Origin: Blattamonas nauphoetae
Taxonomy: Eukaryota; Preaxostyla; Oxymonadida
DNA length: 64,000 bases
Assembly (NCBI GenBank): GCA_033064195.1
Contig: JARBJD010000098.1
Location: 168,843 to 232,842, forward strand
Reading direction: 5' to 3'
Positions 35,260 through 47,400 of the stretch are shown piece by piece. Numbering within the stretch: the first letter of the stretch is position 1; every line of letters begins with the position of its first letter. The translations under genes were made by a program, and so were the position numbers. Under the pieces are notes generated by a model that ran no database searches, was not told where the DNA came from, and was given only the letters and a program-made list of their open reading frames with translations.

Positions 35260-38200
35260 TTGATGACAAAGTTTTTGTTCATCGCCACTCTACTCTTCTC
35301 CACTCGCTCTCTTGTTCCGCCATTTCCATCCTCTTCTCAATCGTTTCAAAGCGCCCAAGATGTCTTTGAAAATGCAAAGATGTTTACCAAATCAAAGATT
35401 TTGAGGCTCAACCAGGACGTCGTGATCTCCTCGACCATCCCAATCAAATCAGAAGACGTCTCCCTGATTGGGAATAGGACCACATTCCTCTTCCAGGAAC
35501 ACGACTCGCCAAATATCCAACATCCCGTGTCGTCTCCGAATCAGCAGTCAACAACAAGAACTTCGCCCAGATCTGCACAATCGAGTGATCATGAAACAAC
35601 AGCCACAATGTTCATGTTTGATATTCGGAATAGCACGTTTTGTGTTGATGGAGTGCACGCGCTGGTGAATTCGGACTCGAAATCAATCTGCTCTGTGGCT
35701 GGCTCTTTTGTGCGGTTTTCGAGCAGCTCGATCACATCCAACAGCGATACTTGTCCGTTCGTGGTCATCGCATCTGAAAATGGGGAGAGATCATCGGGAT
35801 CGACTGTGATGTTGTGTGACGTGACACATCACTCGAGATCGGACTCGATTGCACCATTTGTTGGCCTGGCCCATCCACACTCATCGCTGGTCTCGTCAGC
35901 ATCTGCCGACTTGTCTGATCTTCGAGCTGCCGAAATGGAAGGGATTGCAGTGATTGGAACAGGCCTCAGTTTGGAGTCGAAGGATCTTGTTTTTGGAACT
36001 GGTCCTCTGTTCTCGTTTGGGATGAATGAACAGGAATGCTCTTTGGGTTCCTCTGGTTGTGCTCTTCGAATGGAAACAGATCTGCTCTCAAGCACTCTTG
36101 TGGATGTTACCTCGTCGTCCGCGTTCTCGTCAGGCAAGCAACAGTTCGGAAGTGAAGTGAGCCAGCTCGTTATTGGGAGTTGTGTTCGCCAGAGCACGAA
36201 CCACGACAGCGGGACAGGAATGATGTCGCCGAACTTGGGAGGAAATCTGCTGTGCCTGAACACCTCCTTCTCGTCCTGCATCCGCCAAACAAACGCCGAC
36301 TTGGAAATCTCATTCGAAAACCGAACCCAAACATCCAATCCCGGTCGTTTCTCGACTATCCCAGCAGGAACACCCTCCGTCACGTTCACTCTCTGCACGT
36401 TCAACACGATGACAGTCGCAGCAGGATCAAACAACGGCGGAGCAGCAATCTATTTCGTATTCTCGTCCTCGCTCACCGTTCAGGCTTGCTTCTTCCACAA
36501 ATGCTCCTGCACTGGGAGTGACGCTGATGGGGGAGCAATTCACTGCACGTTTAGTTCCTACTTCCGATATCCTCTGTCAATCCACGATTCCTCTTTCACG
36601 AACTGTTCTTCCAGTGATTGCGGTGGAAGCATCCAATCGAGCTGGACAACTGAAATACTGGTCGATGGTTGCTTTTTTGAGAAGTCAAAAGCTGCTCGTC
36701 TTGGAACTCTGAACATCAATTCACACCATGTCAACATTGCCAACACAGTATTCGTTGACTGCAGTGCAGGAAGTCAAGGCGGAGGGATGTACATTTCAGG
36801 AACCCCGACTTCGATTTCGCTCTCCTCCGTCCGGTTCCGCGGATGCTCCTCGCCAGAATATCCAAACTCGAGAGACATAGCTTTGACAATTTACTCGGAT
36901 CAATTCTCGGCGGACAGGTTCGTCTCTTGCGACTCGACGTCTGGTTCGCCTAATATTTATTTCTATGGCGATTATGTACCAGACAGCACACTCGTTCCAC
37001 AAATCCCTCTCACAGCCTCCACTGAGATCAAGTCCGTCGATGTTGCGATCGATGGAGATGAGGCAACAGTGAGAGTATTCACAACAAACTCGATCAAAGG
37101 AACGATGGCTGTGCTGCTGGATGGGTCGAATGTTCCTCGATTCGTCCATGTCGTGTTCGGAGATGACACAACAACGTCCAACTTGGGAACAGGAGTCGTT
37201 TCGTCTGGACCGAATGGGATTTTGCCTGAAGCTGACTATGTCTTCCGATCAGCGGCAGTGAAAGGATATCGACTGGAGAGCTCGATCGGGCCGTTCATTT
37301 TCGAAGCATCTTCAACACTGGATGGATTGAGCTCAGCAGAGATTGTTGTGAGTGGAGCAAACTTGAAGGAAGGGAGTTATTGGATGGTGATTGCGAAGGG
37401 TGGGAAGGAATGGAACATCCCACTGACTCTGTTGAACTCAACAACACTTACAGGAACAGCACCTCTGGATTCAACACCAGGAGATGGAACACTGGAATGG
37501 TCGACAGAATACGAAGTGACGAAAGTGATGTGGGATGGAGGAGAGGAACCAGAAAAAGACATCACACTTCGAGAATCGCTGACATTGACCACACCAGCCG
37601 AACCACCTCGAATCACAGCAGTTGACTGTGCTCTGAATGGAAAGAAAGACGTTGTGATTGTTAAGCTGACTGGAAGAAGTCTGACATCAGATGGACAGAC
37701 ACTTGTGGTTGTGTCTCAAACATCAAACGAGATGGTGTCGAGTGGAGAGCTGTTCAACGTGACATCAACGAAGTGTTTTGTGAACTTTCCGATTGCTGAA
37801 AGTGAATCAAACACGCATGTTGTGTTTGGAGGAACATACGATTTGAAGTCATTTGAGTCAGATTCGTCGTCGATTCTTGTTGATTCTGGTCTGTTCTTCG
37901 AAGTTCCTCATCCACCCCGAATCACCTCACTCAAACCAGATACCGAGGTCAACTCTTCCACTTTCGTTCTCGCTGTTTCTGGTGAGAATCTGCCATCTGG
38001 GAAGACATTCATAGTGACATTGACTTCGGGTCCTTCTTTCACAGTTTCATTCAGCTCGACAAGTGGTGGAACATCAACGATCGGAATTGGAGGATGTGGA
38101 CAACTCCAATACAACACAGACTACACAATCCAATCAGTGACCCGAAAAGTGGATGGAGAGGACGACCACATCCTCCTCTCTTCCTCATCATTCAAAACCC

Positions 38201-41200
38201 CACTCGGTCCAACACTTTCCTCAGTTTCGTGTGATTTTTCGTCATCCAATCCTAACTTTTTGAATCTGACTCTCTCAACACAACGAATGCCGCTGGAAGA
38301 CTTCACACTCACTCTGAAGTCATCTGAATCGCCTCCTGCAACCCTTTCTCTCACCATCACTTCTTCTGACCTCTCGACTGGGTTCGTTCTTGTGGAAGTG
38401 TACAACAAGACAGGCACTCTGAAATATGGAACAACATATTCGATTGATGGAATGAACAGTTCATCAGTTGTGGCTGTTGTCACTGCTCTTCCTTTCACGA
38501 CTAAGCCTGAACCGATTCGGATCACATCAGCTGGCTGCTCACTGAAAGATGATAAACAGAAATCAGCAGTGGTGACACTGAATGGAGTGAAGTTGGGAGG
38601 AGAGAGGAGATTCTCTATTGGTGTTCGGAAGATGGAAGGATCGACATTGATTGGTGATGAGATTGAACTGTCTGGAACACTCTCTGGTGAATCTTCATCG
38701 ACCACATACACCCACACTGAACTGATCTTCGGGAATGCCGAACCTCACCTTTCATACAACACGAAATATGCGATCACACGATTCAACGTCGAAGACTCGA
38801 TTTCTGTTGTGGATGCCAATGTCACATTCTCTGTTCCTGCTGAACCAGCTCGTCTGACATCTGTACTTTCTCTTCTTCAGTATTCATCAGACAGCAAGAT
38901 TGCGACGATCTCTCTTTCGGGGATTGGGATGGAAGGAGACTACAATCTGACACTCTCTGTGGACTCGAGTGAAACAGACAATGTCACTCTGACAGCCACA
39001 TTCGATTCAGATGGAAGTGGAACGTTGACAGCTGTTCTGTTCGACTCTTCTGATCCATCAACTGTCGATCTGTCGTACAACACGCGATACGAAGTGGTTG
39101 ATGTGACACTTGGACCCGATTCCATGTTCTTCGAGAGTGGATTGGTCTTCACCACAATGCCTGTCCCTCCTCGTCTGCTCTCCATCAGCGTGGGTGATTC
39201 CACAGTTGCACTGGACTTCGTGGAACTCTCATTTGGTTCGATTGCTCTTCCAAGCGAAGCCACCTTCACGCTGACATTGGAATCTGTGCACTCTGATGGG
39301 ACGACACCTCATCAGAAAGTGATCAATCTCAAAACAGATCCATCTGGTCAGCTCGCACTCCATCAAGCTCAACTGTATCCATTTGAGACCGAAACAGAAA
39401 AGAAGAAAGGCCAGCTGGAATACGGCACGGAATACAAAGTGGTGAGCTTCCAAAGTGGAGACACAACAATCCTTTTTGAAGACAGCACAACTCGAATCCA
39501 GACTCCAATGGAACCAGCTCGCATTGTGAGGATCAAAACGAGAGAGCTCAACAATGTTCGAACGAAGATGATTGTGTCTCTGGATGGACGTGCTCTGCTC
39601 TCTCGAACAGGAAAAGTGAGTCTGACAGATGGAAGCTCAATCTGGGAATCGTTGTCGGATGTGACCATCGTGGACGACACACACTGCACAGCTGAGTTCG
39701 CAGTTGGAAAAGAAGAAACATCAGAAATGCTGAAATGTGGCAAACGATACACACTGACAGGAAGCTGGTCAGAATTGAGTGGATTTCTTGTGGAAGATGG
39801 AATTGATGTTGTTGTTCCCTTCCTTTGGACAATCACAAACATGAAGTTCAATTTCTCGAACACTCTGCACACTGTGTGTTTTGTGAATCTGACTGGAACA
39901 GATCTGATTGTTGGAGAATCGCTGAATGTGACTCTGAACTCCTCGTTCTCCTTCATCGCCACGATCACTTCAGAAACCGAAGCACAATCAACAGAACTGC
40001 TGATTGGATGGCCAACGACACTTCAACACAACACAGAATACACAATCACTTCGGTTGAAGCGACAGATGCCGATCTTGGGAAGCCCATCTTCGCTTCTGG
40101 GATTTCAGACACGACTGGCTCAAAATGCAATCCTTTCGTGATTTTTGTGGATTCTGGATTGTCTTCAGATTCGACGTTGTTCTGTGGAGATTTGGAACGA
40201 CCGTGCAGTTCGATTGAGGATGGATGGAAGATTGTGGAAGGGATTGGGATTTCGTCGTTGTCGATGTCAATCGTTCACAACACAACGCAGAACGAGCAAG
40301 TTCGAATGATGTCTGGACATGAAGTTGTGATTGGATCACTGCCGACGACGAAACCAGAGCTGTTTGTGTCTCCTCCATCCTTATCGGAAATGGAAGGAGA
40401 GGGAATGGTTGAAGTTGTTGGAGGGCGATTGCGGCTTCGTGACGTTGATGTGGTTCTGTCGGACCCGCCTTCGCTGATCTTCATTCGAATGGTTGGAGGA
40501 CATCTGACGATGGAGACATGCACGCTCGCATCGACATCATCCACACTCTCGAATTCTGACGCCTCGTTGTGTTTGTAGAGTGGAGGAGCGATTGTTCTTG
40601 AAGAGGCGACAACGGCAATAACGTCTTCGACATTCTCAGAGCTGCCCTTTGGAGCGATCAACTTGAAAGGTGGAAACTTGACCATTCAAGGTTCAATCTT
40701 CGAAAGCAACAATCCACAATTATCTGGTTTCCCTTCTTTCCGTCGCAACATTCGATGTTCTGGGGAGGGACACGTGAAGATTGGGAGTCTGAATGGAGGG
40801 GATGGATCATCGGAGAAGCATCCTCATCTGTGGCTGTCACACGACGATTGTGTGTTGAGTGGGGAGGATGTGAATGTGAATGCTCCGTTCTTCATCCCAA
40901 CACTCTCTTCGTCGTCGACGACCACGCTGAACAAGACATCGCAAGCATTCGATTTGACGATGAAAGGATCGACGCTGATTCCTTGCTCACTGATTCTGGA
41001 AGTGTTTGAGAAGAAGAAAGATGGGAGTGTGGGAAAGACAGTTCGGATTCCACTTTCTGTCGACTCAGTGAAATCATTCAACGAGACTCGGATCGAAATG
41101 AGTCTGGCTGTGTCGTCGCTGTCAGGATTGGAGAAGAGTCTGGAATGGAGTGGTCGTGTTGTGTATGGACTGAACGAATCAACGACATCATTTGTGATTC

Positions 41201-42267
41201 AGAAGAATTCGGTGGATCGCGCCGCACAAGCTGTGATTGAGAACATAAAATGGTGGATTCCCGTCCTTGCCTCTCTGGTCTTCCTCCTCATTCTCATCGT
41301 CATTGTCATCATCGTTTGCTGGCGACGTCGAAAGAACAATAAGAAATCGGAGATGCATGTTCCACAAGAACTGGACGAAGAAGACGAAGCTCGTATATGT
41401 CTGGATCAGAAGATGGACGAAACGATTGCTGGGAACAGTGATGATTGTCTGATCAAATCGCAACAAACAGTGAATCCGAACATGAACCATCCCGATCCAA
41501 CATCAACCTCAGCACCAATTGGAGGGGTACACTTTGTGGAAGTGTTGGGAGAGACGGGAGAAGTGGAGTTGGTGGATTTGATGAAAGCAGACACACTGTT
41601 CGATGTTCTGCACCGACCGGAAAAACAGAAAGCAATTTACAAAAAGGAATTAAGTCGGAAGATGGCGAAGGGACTGATTCGAATTGTGAAAGATTACAAG
41701 ACGAGCGGAATCATCACGCGCTTCTCTCCTCACTGGGTGCTTGTGAACAACAGTGTGGTTCAGCTTCGATTGGGGACGATTGACGAAAACACGCTGGAAG
41801 GACATAGAACACAGAATGACAGCAAACAAGGCCCGATCGTTGGAGACGAAGCGAAAGGGTCTTTTTTCGGGGGAAGGCTCTCAGCTGCGAAAAGTGAGAC
41901 AACTGAGGGCCAGCGCTGGAGAGCACCAGAAGCGAGTCGATCGAATGTGGAGAAGATTGATATTGAGTCAGCGTTGGTGTTCAGTTTGGGATTGGTTCTG
42001 TGGGAAGTGTGGACGGGCGAAGTGCCTTGGAAAGAGATGGACGAAGCGAACGCAGCTCGTCAGAACGAGGGAGGAGTTCAGCCGAACCTGAAACTGGTTT
42101 TGGACACATCGATTCGGGAGTTGATCTCGAGATGTCTGTCGTTCGATCCGAAAGAGCGTCCGAGCCTTCAAGATGTGTTTGATGGATTGACTGGTTCGGA
42201 GTGGAAGATGCCTGAACAGCCATCACATGTTGCCAACACAAGTGATGCCCTCGATGTCCACTCGTGA
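35260..42267 (+). CDS. Receptor-like beta-helix/Ig-repeat pseudokinase with one in-frame TAG
   Basis: One 2,335-codon frame broken only by TAG at 40576-40578. Signal peptide MTKFLFIATLLFSTRSLV. Right-handed beta-helix repeats run at about residues 370-590 (CTFNTMTV, ACFFHKCSC, SSFTNCSSSDCGG, VFVDCSAGSQGGG). About eight Ig/IPT-like repeats of roughly 100 residues run at about 680-1630, each opening PPRITxx or EPARIxx and ending near YNTxYxI. A second helix-like part spans the TAG. A transmembrane segment lies at 41250-41320 (WIPVLASLVFLLILIVI, then CWRRRKNN), and a cytosolic kinase-like C-lobe at about 41590-42200. There the HRD loop is RFSPHWVLVNN and DFG is RLG, while RWRAPEA and LVLWEVWTGEVPW are kept, so it looks like a pseudokinase. 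The TAG replaces a likely GAG in LCL(E)SGGAIVLEE. It may be a nonsense mutation or readthrough. Confidence 0.8.
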
Positions 42268-42963
42268 TTTCTTCTCTTTTTCGTTTTTTCTGAGCCATGC
42301 CCTCTTCTTTCTCATCATTCACCTCTCCCACAACCCTTCTCACTATTTGACTGGTTTTTCATTCTCTTCGTTTTGCACGTCATTCACCACATTTCCTCTT
42401 TCTCACAATCATCCCTCACTATGAACTTCACTCCACTCAGCACTCTCCACTTCACCTTTTCTTTGAGATGTGTTTTGTGGTTCATCTTTTGGATGATTGT
42501 GCTTGCTTTCTTCACTCCTCATCTCTCTCTTCTCACACAACCCTCCTCGCGATGACTCAGGCACACTTCTTGATTTTCTCTCTCCATTCAACTCGCATGT
42601 CACCATCGTCTTTTCATTTTTTGGCATGGTTCTTGTTGATTGTCAGTCTTTTTCACCTTTGTTTGTTCGATTTGTCATTGTTTGGTTGACCAAACTTCGC
42701 GAGATGTGTATCTCGCTGTATCTATCACAGCACGCCACACATCATCCATTTCTCACAACATTTTCTTCATCCTTCTTCACCCGCTTTCTTCAATCCATCC
42801 GTGAAATCGTTGTTGGACACCACAACCGATCTTCCCAACATCAATCCGAAAACATAGCCTCTGTCCAGAAAAACGAATTTTGTCGCAAAAGAAGTTATAT
42901 TATGTGTATATGAATGAGAATAGTGAATGAAAACAGATCAAAACGAAATCAGAGACTGACAGA
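42268..42963. other. T-rich convergent intergenic region
   Basis: Pyrimidine-rich on the plus strand, between two convergent genes. Open frames here are low-complexity (Phe/Ser/His/Leu) and not believed. It probably holds the two 3' ends. Confidence 0.5.
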
Positions 42964-44823
42964 TTACTCATCAACAAGCATTTCATGATCCTCCAGTGCT
43001 TCCGGATTGAGCTTAGCCTCCCTCATCTTCGCCGCCAAAAACACCTTGTTCATAGACCCTTCCTTCGCAAAGAATTCCTGATAGGACGGGTGTTGGCTTG
43101 CCGGAATCTGTTTTTTCACAACTTTCTGTCTCTTCACTCTTTCCATCACCGAATCATCCGCTCCCTGCCTCGTCGGTTCAACTGATTTGACTGTCGAACG
43201 CTGGGTCACCGCGAGTTTCGCTTTGAGACTTTCAATTTCAGCGGATTGTTGGTTGATCGTTGCTTTGAATTCTTCTTCCTTTGCTTCCCACTCTTTCCGT
43301 GCTGTTTGCAGCGCATCTTCGGAAACCGTGTCAGATGATGTTTGTGGAGCGGATTGCGCAATTTCAAGTTGTTTCCTCAGGTTTTTGATTTCTTCTTCCA
43401 AAGCGCTCTTTTCTCCTTCCAATTGTTTCTTATCTGCCTCAAATGTGTTCTTATCCGTTTGGGATTGTGTCTCCAGCTCAGCGTACGATTTCTTCAGCTT
43501 TTCAAGTTCAGTTTCTGTCTCACTTCGTTTTCTTCTCTCCAGATCCAAATCTGCGTTCGCCTGTTCCAGAGCAGCATTCAATGCCTGTCCAGCATCGTTT
43601 CCGTCATTTGCCGATTCAAGTGCCGCAGAAAGACGAATGTTCTCATTTTTGACTTTCCCCAATTCATTTTCCAAATTTCTGATTTCTTCTGAGTATTTTG
43701 CGATAGATTCGTCGTTTGCTTCTTTCGCTGCTTTCAATTCCCCCGAAAGACGGATGTTTTCTTGTTCTTTGTCTTGAAGGAGGGCATTCACTTTTTCAAG
43801 TTCTTTCTTCAGCTCTTCCTGTTCCGCACTTCTCCCTGCTTCTCCTGCTTCAATCTGCTCTGATAATTGCTGTACCTTCTTTTCTGATTCTTCCAGCTTC
43901 GATTGCAATTCCTCCAAATTCGTCACTTTCTGTTCCAGCTCCTTGTTCCGCTTCTTTTCCTCTTCCAACATTCCCTGCAGTCCCGCCAACTCCTCTCGAA
44001 GGGCGTTTTGTTCCCCTTCTCCTTTCTGAGCACTGTCGCTTTGAAGGCGAGCCATTTCGCTCTCCGCAGTTTCCTTCGCTTTCTTCAGTTCTTCCACTTC
44101 TCCCAGCAAGTTTGTGACTTTCGCTTCGTATTCCGCGCGTTTTGCTTCTTCTTTTTCCAGTTCTTCCTTCAACGACGCTGTTTGAGCAAGCAATTCAGTG
44201 TTCGATTGTGTCAAATTGGAGATTGTGCTTTCCTGGTTTCCTATCTGTTTTCGAAGCTCTTCCAATTCCACTCCATTCGCACCCACTTCATTGGTTGCAA
44301 TTTCTTGGCCTGAGCTCGATTGATAGGAAGTGGGAAGATCGGCCTGTGTCGTCTCCTCCGGCACGTCGACAGGGTGTGTCTGATCATATTCCGCTCCCAC
44401 GCCTGCTTTTCTCATTTCTGCAATCCACAATTTCTTCTTTTCGCGGGCCTTTCTGCTGGCTTCTCGGTTGGCTTCGTCGGTCGGAGTTGACTGTCCTTGT
44501 TGAGCTCTTTCAGTCTGTTCTTCTTCCCATATTTGGGTCTCCATTGTTCGTATATCCTCCCAAGCCAGATCCAGATAGTATTGAACTTGGACATCAACAT
44601 TTGTGGTGGAGAGAATGAGCAGATCGGTTATTTGTTCGATCTTCCATCCCAAATGAATTTGAGGCGAGAGGCAACTGAGAGCATATCCCAATGTCTCAGT
44701 AGTGATAAAATACGACGGAAAAGCCGGATCGTTCTCGATCTGAATTTGGAACCACGCTTTCAAATATTCAGAATTTTGGTTGGGGGATGCCTGATTAAGT
44801 CCCAAAAAGAGAAGAACAGACAC
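42964..44823 (-). CDS. 619-residue coiled-coil protein, single exon
   Basis: Intact frame from ATG at 44823. Residues ~18-110 form a helical head (SEYLKAWFQIQIENDPAFPS, IHLGWKIEQITDLLIL) that loosely recalls augmin/HAUS1-type N-termini. Residues ~190-540 are an almost uninterrupted coiled coil with heptads and repeated phrases such as ENIRLSGELKAAKEAN and ENIRLSAALESANDGN, an internal duplication. The C-terminus has HPSYQEFFAKEGSMNKVFLA then KMREAKLNPEALE, resembling the short motif at the end of WASH-complex CCDC53/formin-like proteins. Function is not assigned; a cytoskeletal scaffold is a reasonable guess. No introns seen. Confidence 0.75.
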   Translation of the reverse strand: MSVLLFLGLNQASPNQNSEYLKAWFQIQIENDPAFPSYFITTETLGYALSCLSPQIHLGWKIEQITDLLILSTTNVDVQVQYYLDLAWEDIRTMETQIWEEEQTERAQQGQSTPTDEANREASRKAREKKKLWIAEMRKAGVGAEYDQTHPVDVPEETTQADLPTSYQSSSGQEIATNEVGANGVELEELRKQIGNQESTISNLTQSNTELLAQTASLKEELEKEEAKRAEYEAKVTNLLGEVEELKKAKETAESEMARLQSDSAQKGEGEQNALREELAGLQGMLEEEKKRNKELEQKVTNLEELQSKLEESEKKVQQLSEQIEAGEAGRSAEQEELKKELEKVNALLQDKEQENIRLSGELKAAKEANDESIAKYSEEIRNLENELGKVKNENIRLSAALESANDGNDAGQALNAALEQANADLDLERRKRSETETELEKLKKSYAELETQSQTDKNTFEADKKQLEGEKSALEEEIKNLRKQLEIAQSAPQTSSDTVSEDALQTARKEWEAKEEEFKATINQQSAEIESLKAKLAVTQRSTVKSVEPTRQGADDSVMERVKRQKVVKKQIPASQHPSYQEFFAKEGSMNKVFLAAKMREAKLNPEALEDHEMLVDE

Positions 44824-45096
44824 AAAATAATGTGAAGAGGGTGTGGACAGGATATCCTGGGTCTTCAGGAATTAAACCGTCTGGAATTCCTCCTACAACA
44901 TTTTTGATTGTTTGGAGGCCGTTATACTGAAATAGGGGACGAAAAAAGAGGAAAATGATACAGAGAGATATATGAAGAATAAAAATATGTCAAGGAGTGT
45001 TGAGACAAGAGACAAACCATCACACTGGAATCGGAGGCCATCGTGATCACGTTGCACACAATGAAGAATCCATTCAAATTAATAAAGTGTTGAGAA
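44824..45096. other. Intergenic
   Basis: No gene recognised. It includes the region upstream of the coiled-coil gene (read on minus). Confidence 0.35.
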
Positions 45097-45387
45097 TTAG
45101 TTGGGGCTGGACGTAATATTCAATGAATAGTAGCGAAATGGCAAACAGTCCAAAAGGAGAGATGACAGGCGAAAGAGTGAGTCTGATTGACCGGATTCAT
45201 CCATTTGGTCCAATTGAAGTAATTGCGAAATTTCCTGTGTAACGAGCAGAAAAAAGTAAAAAAAAGAAAGAAAATGAATAGTGCATGAATAACGAGGAGA
45301 ATGTGGCGGTTGTGGATGAATGAACAGGAAAGTGATGCAGACAGTGTAGGCATCTGGTGCGTTGGAGTATGGGAGAGTTGAAGCCAT
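45097..45387 (-). CDS. Possible small spliced hypothetical protein
   Basis: ATG at 45387 gives MASTLPYSNAPDAYT. A 108-nt intron follows (45235-45342, GTCTGC...ACACAG), then EISQLLQLDQMDESGQSDS to TAA at 45097. The product would be about 60 residues. The intron has the T-rich composition seen in confirmed introns nearby. The unspliced frame is also open because 108 is a multiple of three. No family assigned. Confidence 0.3.
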   Translation of the reverse strand: MASTLPYSNAPDAYTVCITFLFIHPQPPHSPRYSCTIHFLSFFYFFLLVTQEISQLLQLDQMDESGQSDSLFRLSSLLLDCLPFRYYSLNITSSPN

Positions 45388-45674
45388 GGAGAAACTATAG
45401 TGCTGATGAGGCGCGAGAGTTTCTTGAAGATGAAAAGGGCAAGTGTGCGGAGAGATTAAGTAATGGGACGAACAAATTGCCAAAAAAAGGAGATGAATAA
45501 ACATATCTTGGTGAGAAGTGATGCATAATGAAGTGATTGAACTCGTTGGAAGATGAATGAAACCAAATTATCCTTTCAAACAGGATATGGATTTCTGGTG
45601 AGTGAATGTAAGTCATGTCAATGTCTGATGTCTTCGAAAAGATCACAGAAATCATCTCTGCGCTGATTTACGCA

Positions 45675-46516
45675 TCATTCCCATGTGACATTCCTCATTC
45701 TCGGGGTAATTGGTGTTGGTCGTTGCTGTTGTGCGATTTTGTCGATTCTGAACGACGTTTCTTGACCAGAAAGGGTGAACTTGAAAGAGAAAAAAAGAGA
45801 TTAACAAACCCCAATTCTGACAGACGGAGGAAGACCAGAAACATAAGACCGGCCAGTTTTCCCATTCACGAAGAATTGAACTGTTCGAGGTGTCGATTCC
45901 ATGTCCACCTCCATCCGCACACAATCTCCTTCTCGCAAAGAGGAGTAGCAGGAAGCATATTGTGGTAGACGTTTGGTGGATGGTGTGTTGCACCAGAGAT
46001 CCTCAGTCGATGAAGAGAGTGAGACAGAATCTGAAGATATGAGGAAGAGGGAAACACACCCTTCACATCCCATCCAAGTTGTTCACCCAATTTGGGGACA
46101 GTAACAGTCGAGTCGAGAAGACCAAAGAAGAGCATTCCATAAAGATCTGAGGAAGATGACGAAGAAAACAGGAAACAATTGATAATGGGAAGACAGAGAA
46201 TCGTTAGAGTGACTGACACAATTCCTTGTGTGATCGGATCTTCAATGAGAGCAGTGGAGAGGCGAGCTAATCCAAAAACATCAAGATCAACCTCGGAACG
46301 AGTGATGATGGAGCCGTTAATGATTAAATGGGATCTGCCTGTGAATAGAAGAGGCGGGAGAGTGACACGAGGGGCAGGTATCGGATTTGAGGCATCACAT
46401 CTCGATTCATCCCATGAGTTTGGATGCGACGATGGGGAGAGGTTTATCAGTCTCTCCGAATCGACAGACGAAACACAGTGGATGTTAAGGTCAATGACAG
46501 TTGGATAGAGTTTCAT
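45675..46516 (-). CDS. SPRY-domain protein, paralogue 1
   Basis: Three introns, 46147-46176 (30 nt), 46031-46059 (29 nt) and 45781-45810 (30 nt), give 753 nt, 250 residues plus stop. The N-terminal half shares SVDSERLIN and TLPPLLFTGRSHLIIN with paralogue 4. The SPRY core has FGLLDSTVTVPKLGEQLGWD, then NTPSTKRLP, REGDCVRMEVDMESTPRTV, FVNGKTGRSYVSGLPPSVRI and FTLSGQETSFRIDKIA. The start at 46516 aligns with that of paralogue 4. SPRY domains bind protein partners; the partner here is unknown. First of four same-strand copies to 53.4 kb. Confidence 0.8.
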
Positions 46517-46600
46517 TGACCCTGTACGTGTTCAGGGAATGATGATCGGACCCATCTGATCCCATTTCTTGTCACTTGTTGACTTTACTACTCCTTGAGA

Positions 46601-47400
46601 TCAGAGAAGGAGAGTAAATCTCACGTGAAAGAACAGAAGATGAATCATGGAAAAAAAATGTGTTTTGAACAAGAAATAATTGAAAGATGTGTGAATGAAC
46701 AGAAAGAATCGATGTAGTGCATCTAAATTTTGCTCTCTCAGCGATTTCTCGTTTTCAGCGGCATGGCTGTCACAATCTTCATTTCTGATCTGCGAGGCAC
46801 ATACATCCAGCTTCATTTCGACATCTGACGGCCGAATCCATTTCTGTCCGAAGAGTCGATTATCGCGTGCTTGTGTGCTCTGTCCCGCTTTATGTGCATC
46901 CTCTGCATCATTCGAGGAGAGATGAATCGTTGAGTGGTTGGCTGGGTGGAGTGATGAAGATGAGTGTGCACCGGCTTGTGTCTGTCATTGCTGGTCATCC
47001 CTGTTGATCACAACGAAGAAGAGTGGCTGAACAAGTGCTGATTCAACTGCACACTTCTGCGACTCTCTCGACGGGTCCAGGTGCGGCGGTTCGAATGTTG
47101 GTTTGGTCCGTTCATTGCTGCTCGTCTGCTGACGCAAAGATGGTTGACATTCGAAGGGAGTGACATTTTGAGAGCTGGGCATTGTGCTGACGGTGTCGAT
47201 AGGCCAAAGATGCAAAGATGGGATGTCGTCGATGGAGTGGTTGTTCGAGAGTCGTTCAGGATGATTCAAATCTAAAGTGTTGGCAAATAATTGTGAAAGC
47301 ATCAAAATATGAAGAAGATCCACATGAGATCCTCGAATATGGTGAGTGGACGGCGTTCGTTCTGATCATCGTCGGCTGATTCTGTGTCGCTTCAGCTACC
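46601..47400. repeat. Segmental duplicate carrying the hAT empty site
   Basis: Near-identical to 53470-53752 joined to 58933-59457, i.e. to the sequence on both sides of the hAT element. The unoccupied target CTCTGTCC is at 46878-46885. On the minus strand it has exon-like phrases (NRLFGQKWIRPSDVEMKLDV, SLREQNLDALHRFF, and LWPIDTVSTMPSSQN) conserved between copies, but no complete gene could be built. Confidence 0.85.

Noticed and set aside
40576-40578. TAG read as a sense codon by genetic-code change
   Set aside because: Other genes in the window, including the exon-length-validated ATG3, end at TAG.
43187-44835. Plus-strand Phe/Ser-rich ORFs of up to 196 codons
   Set aside because: Antisense of the coiled-coil gene 42964-44823.
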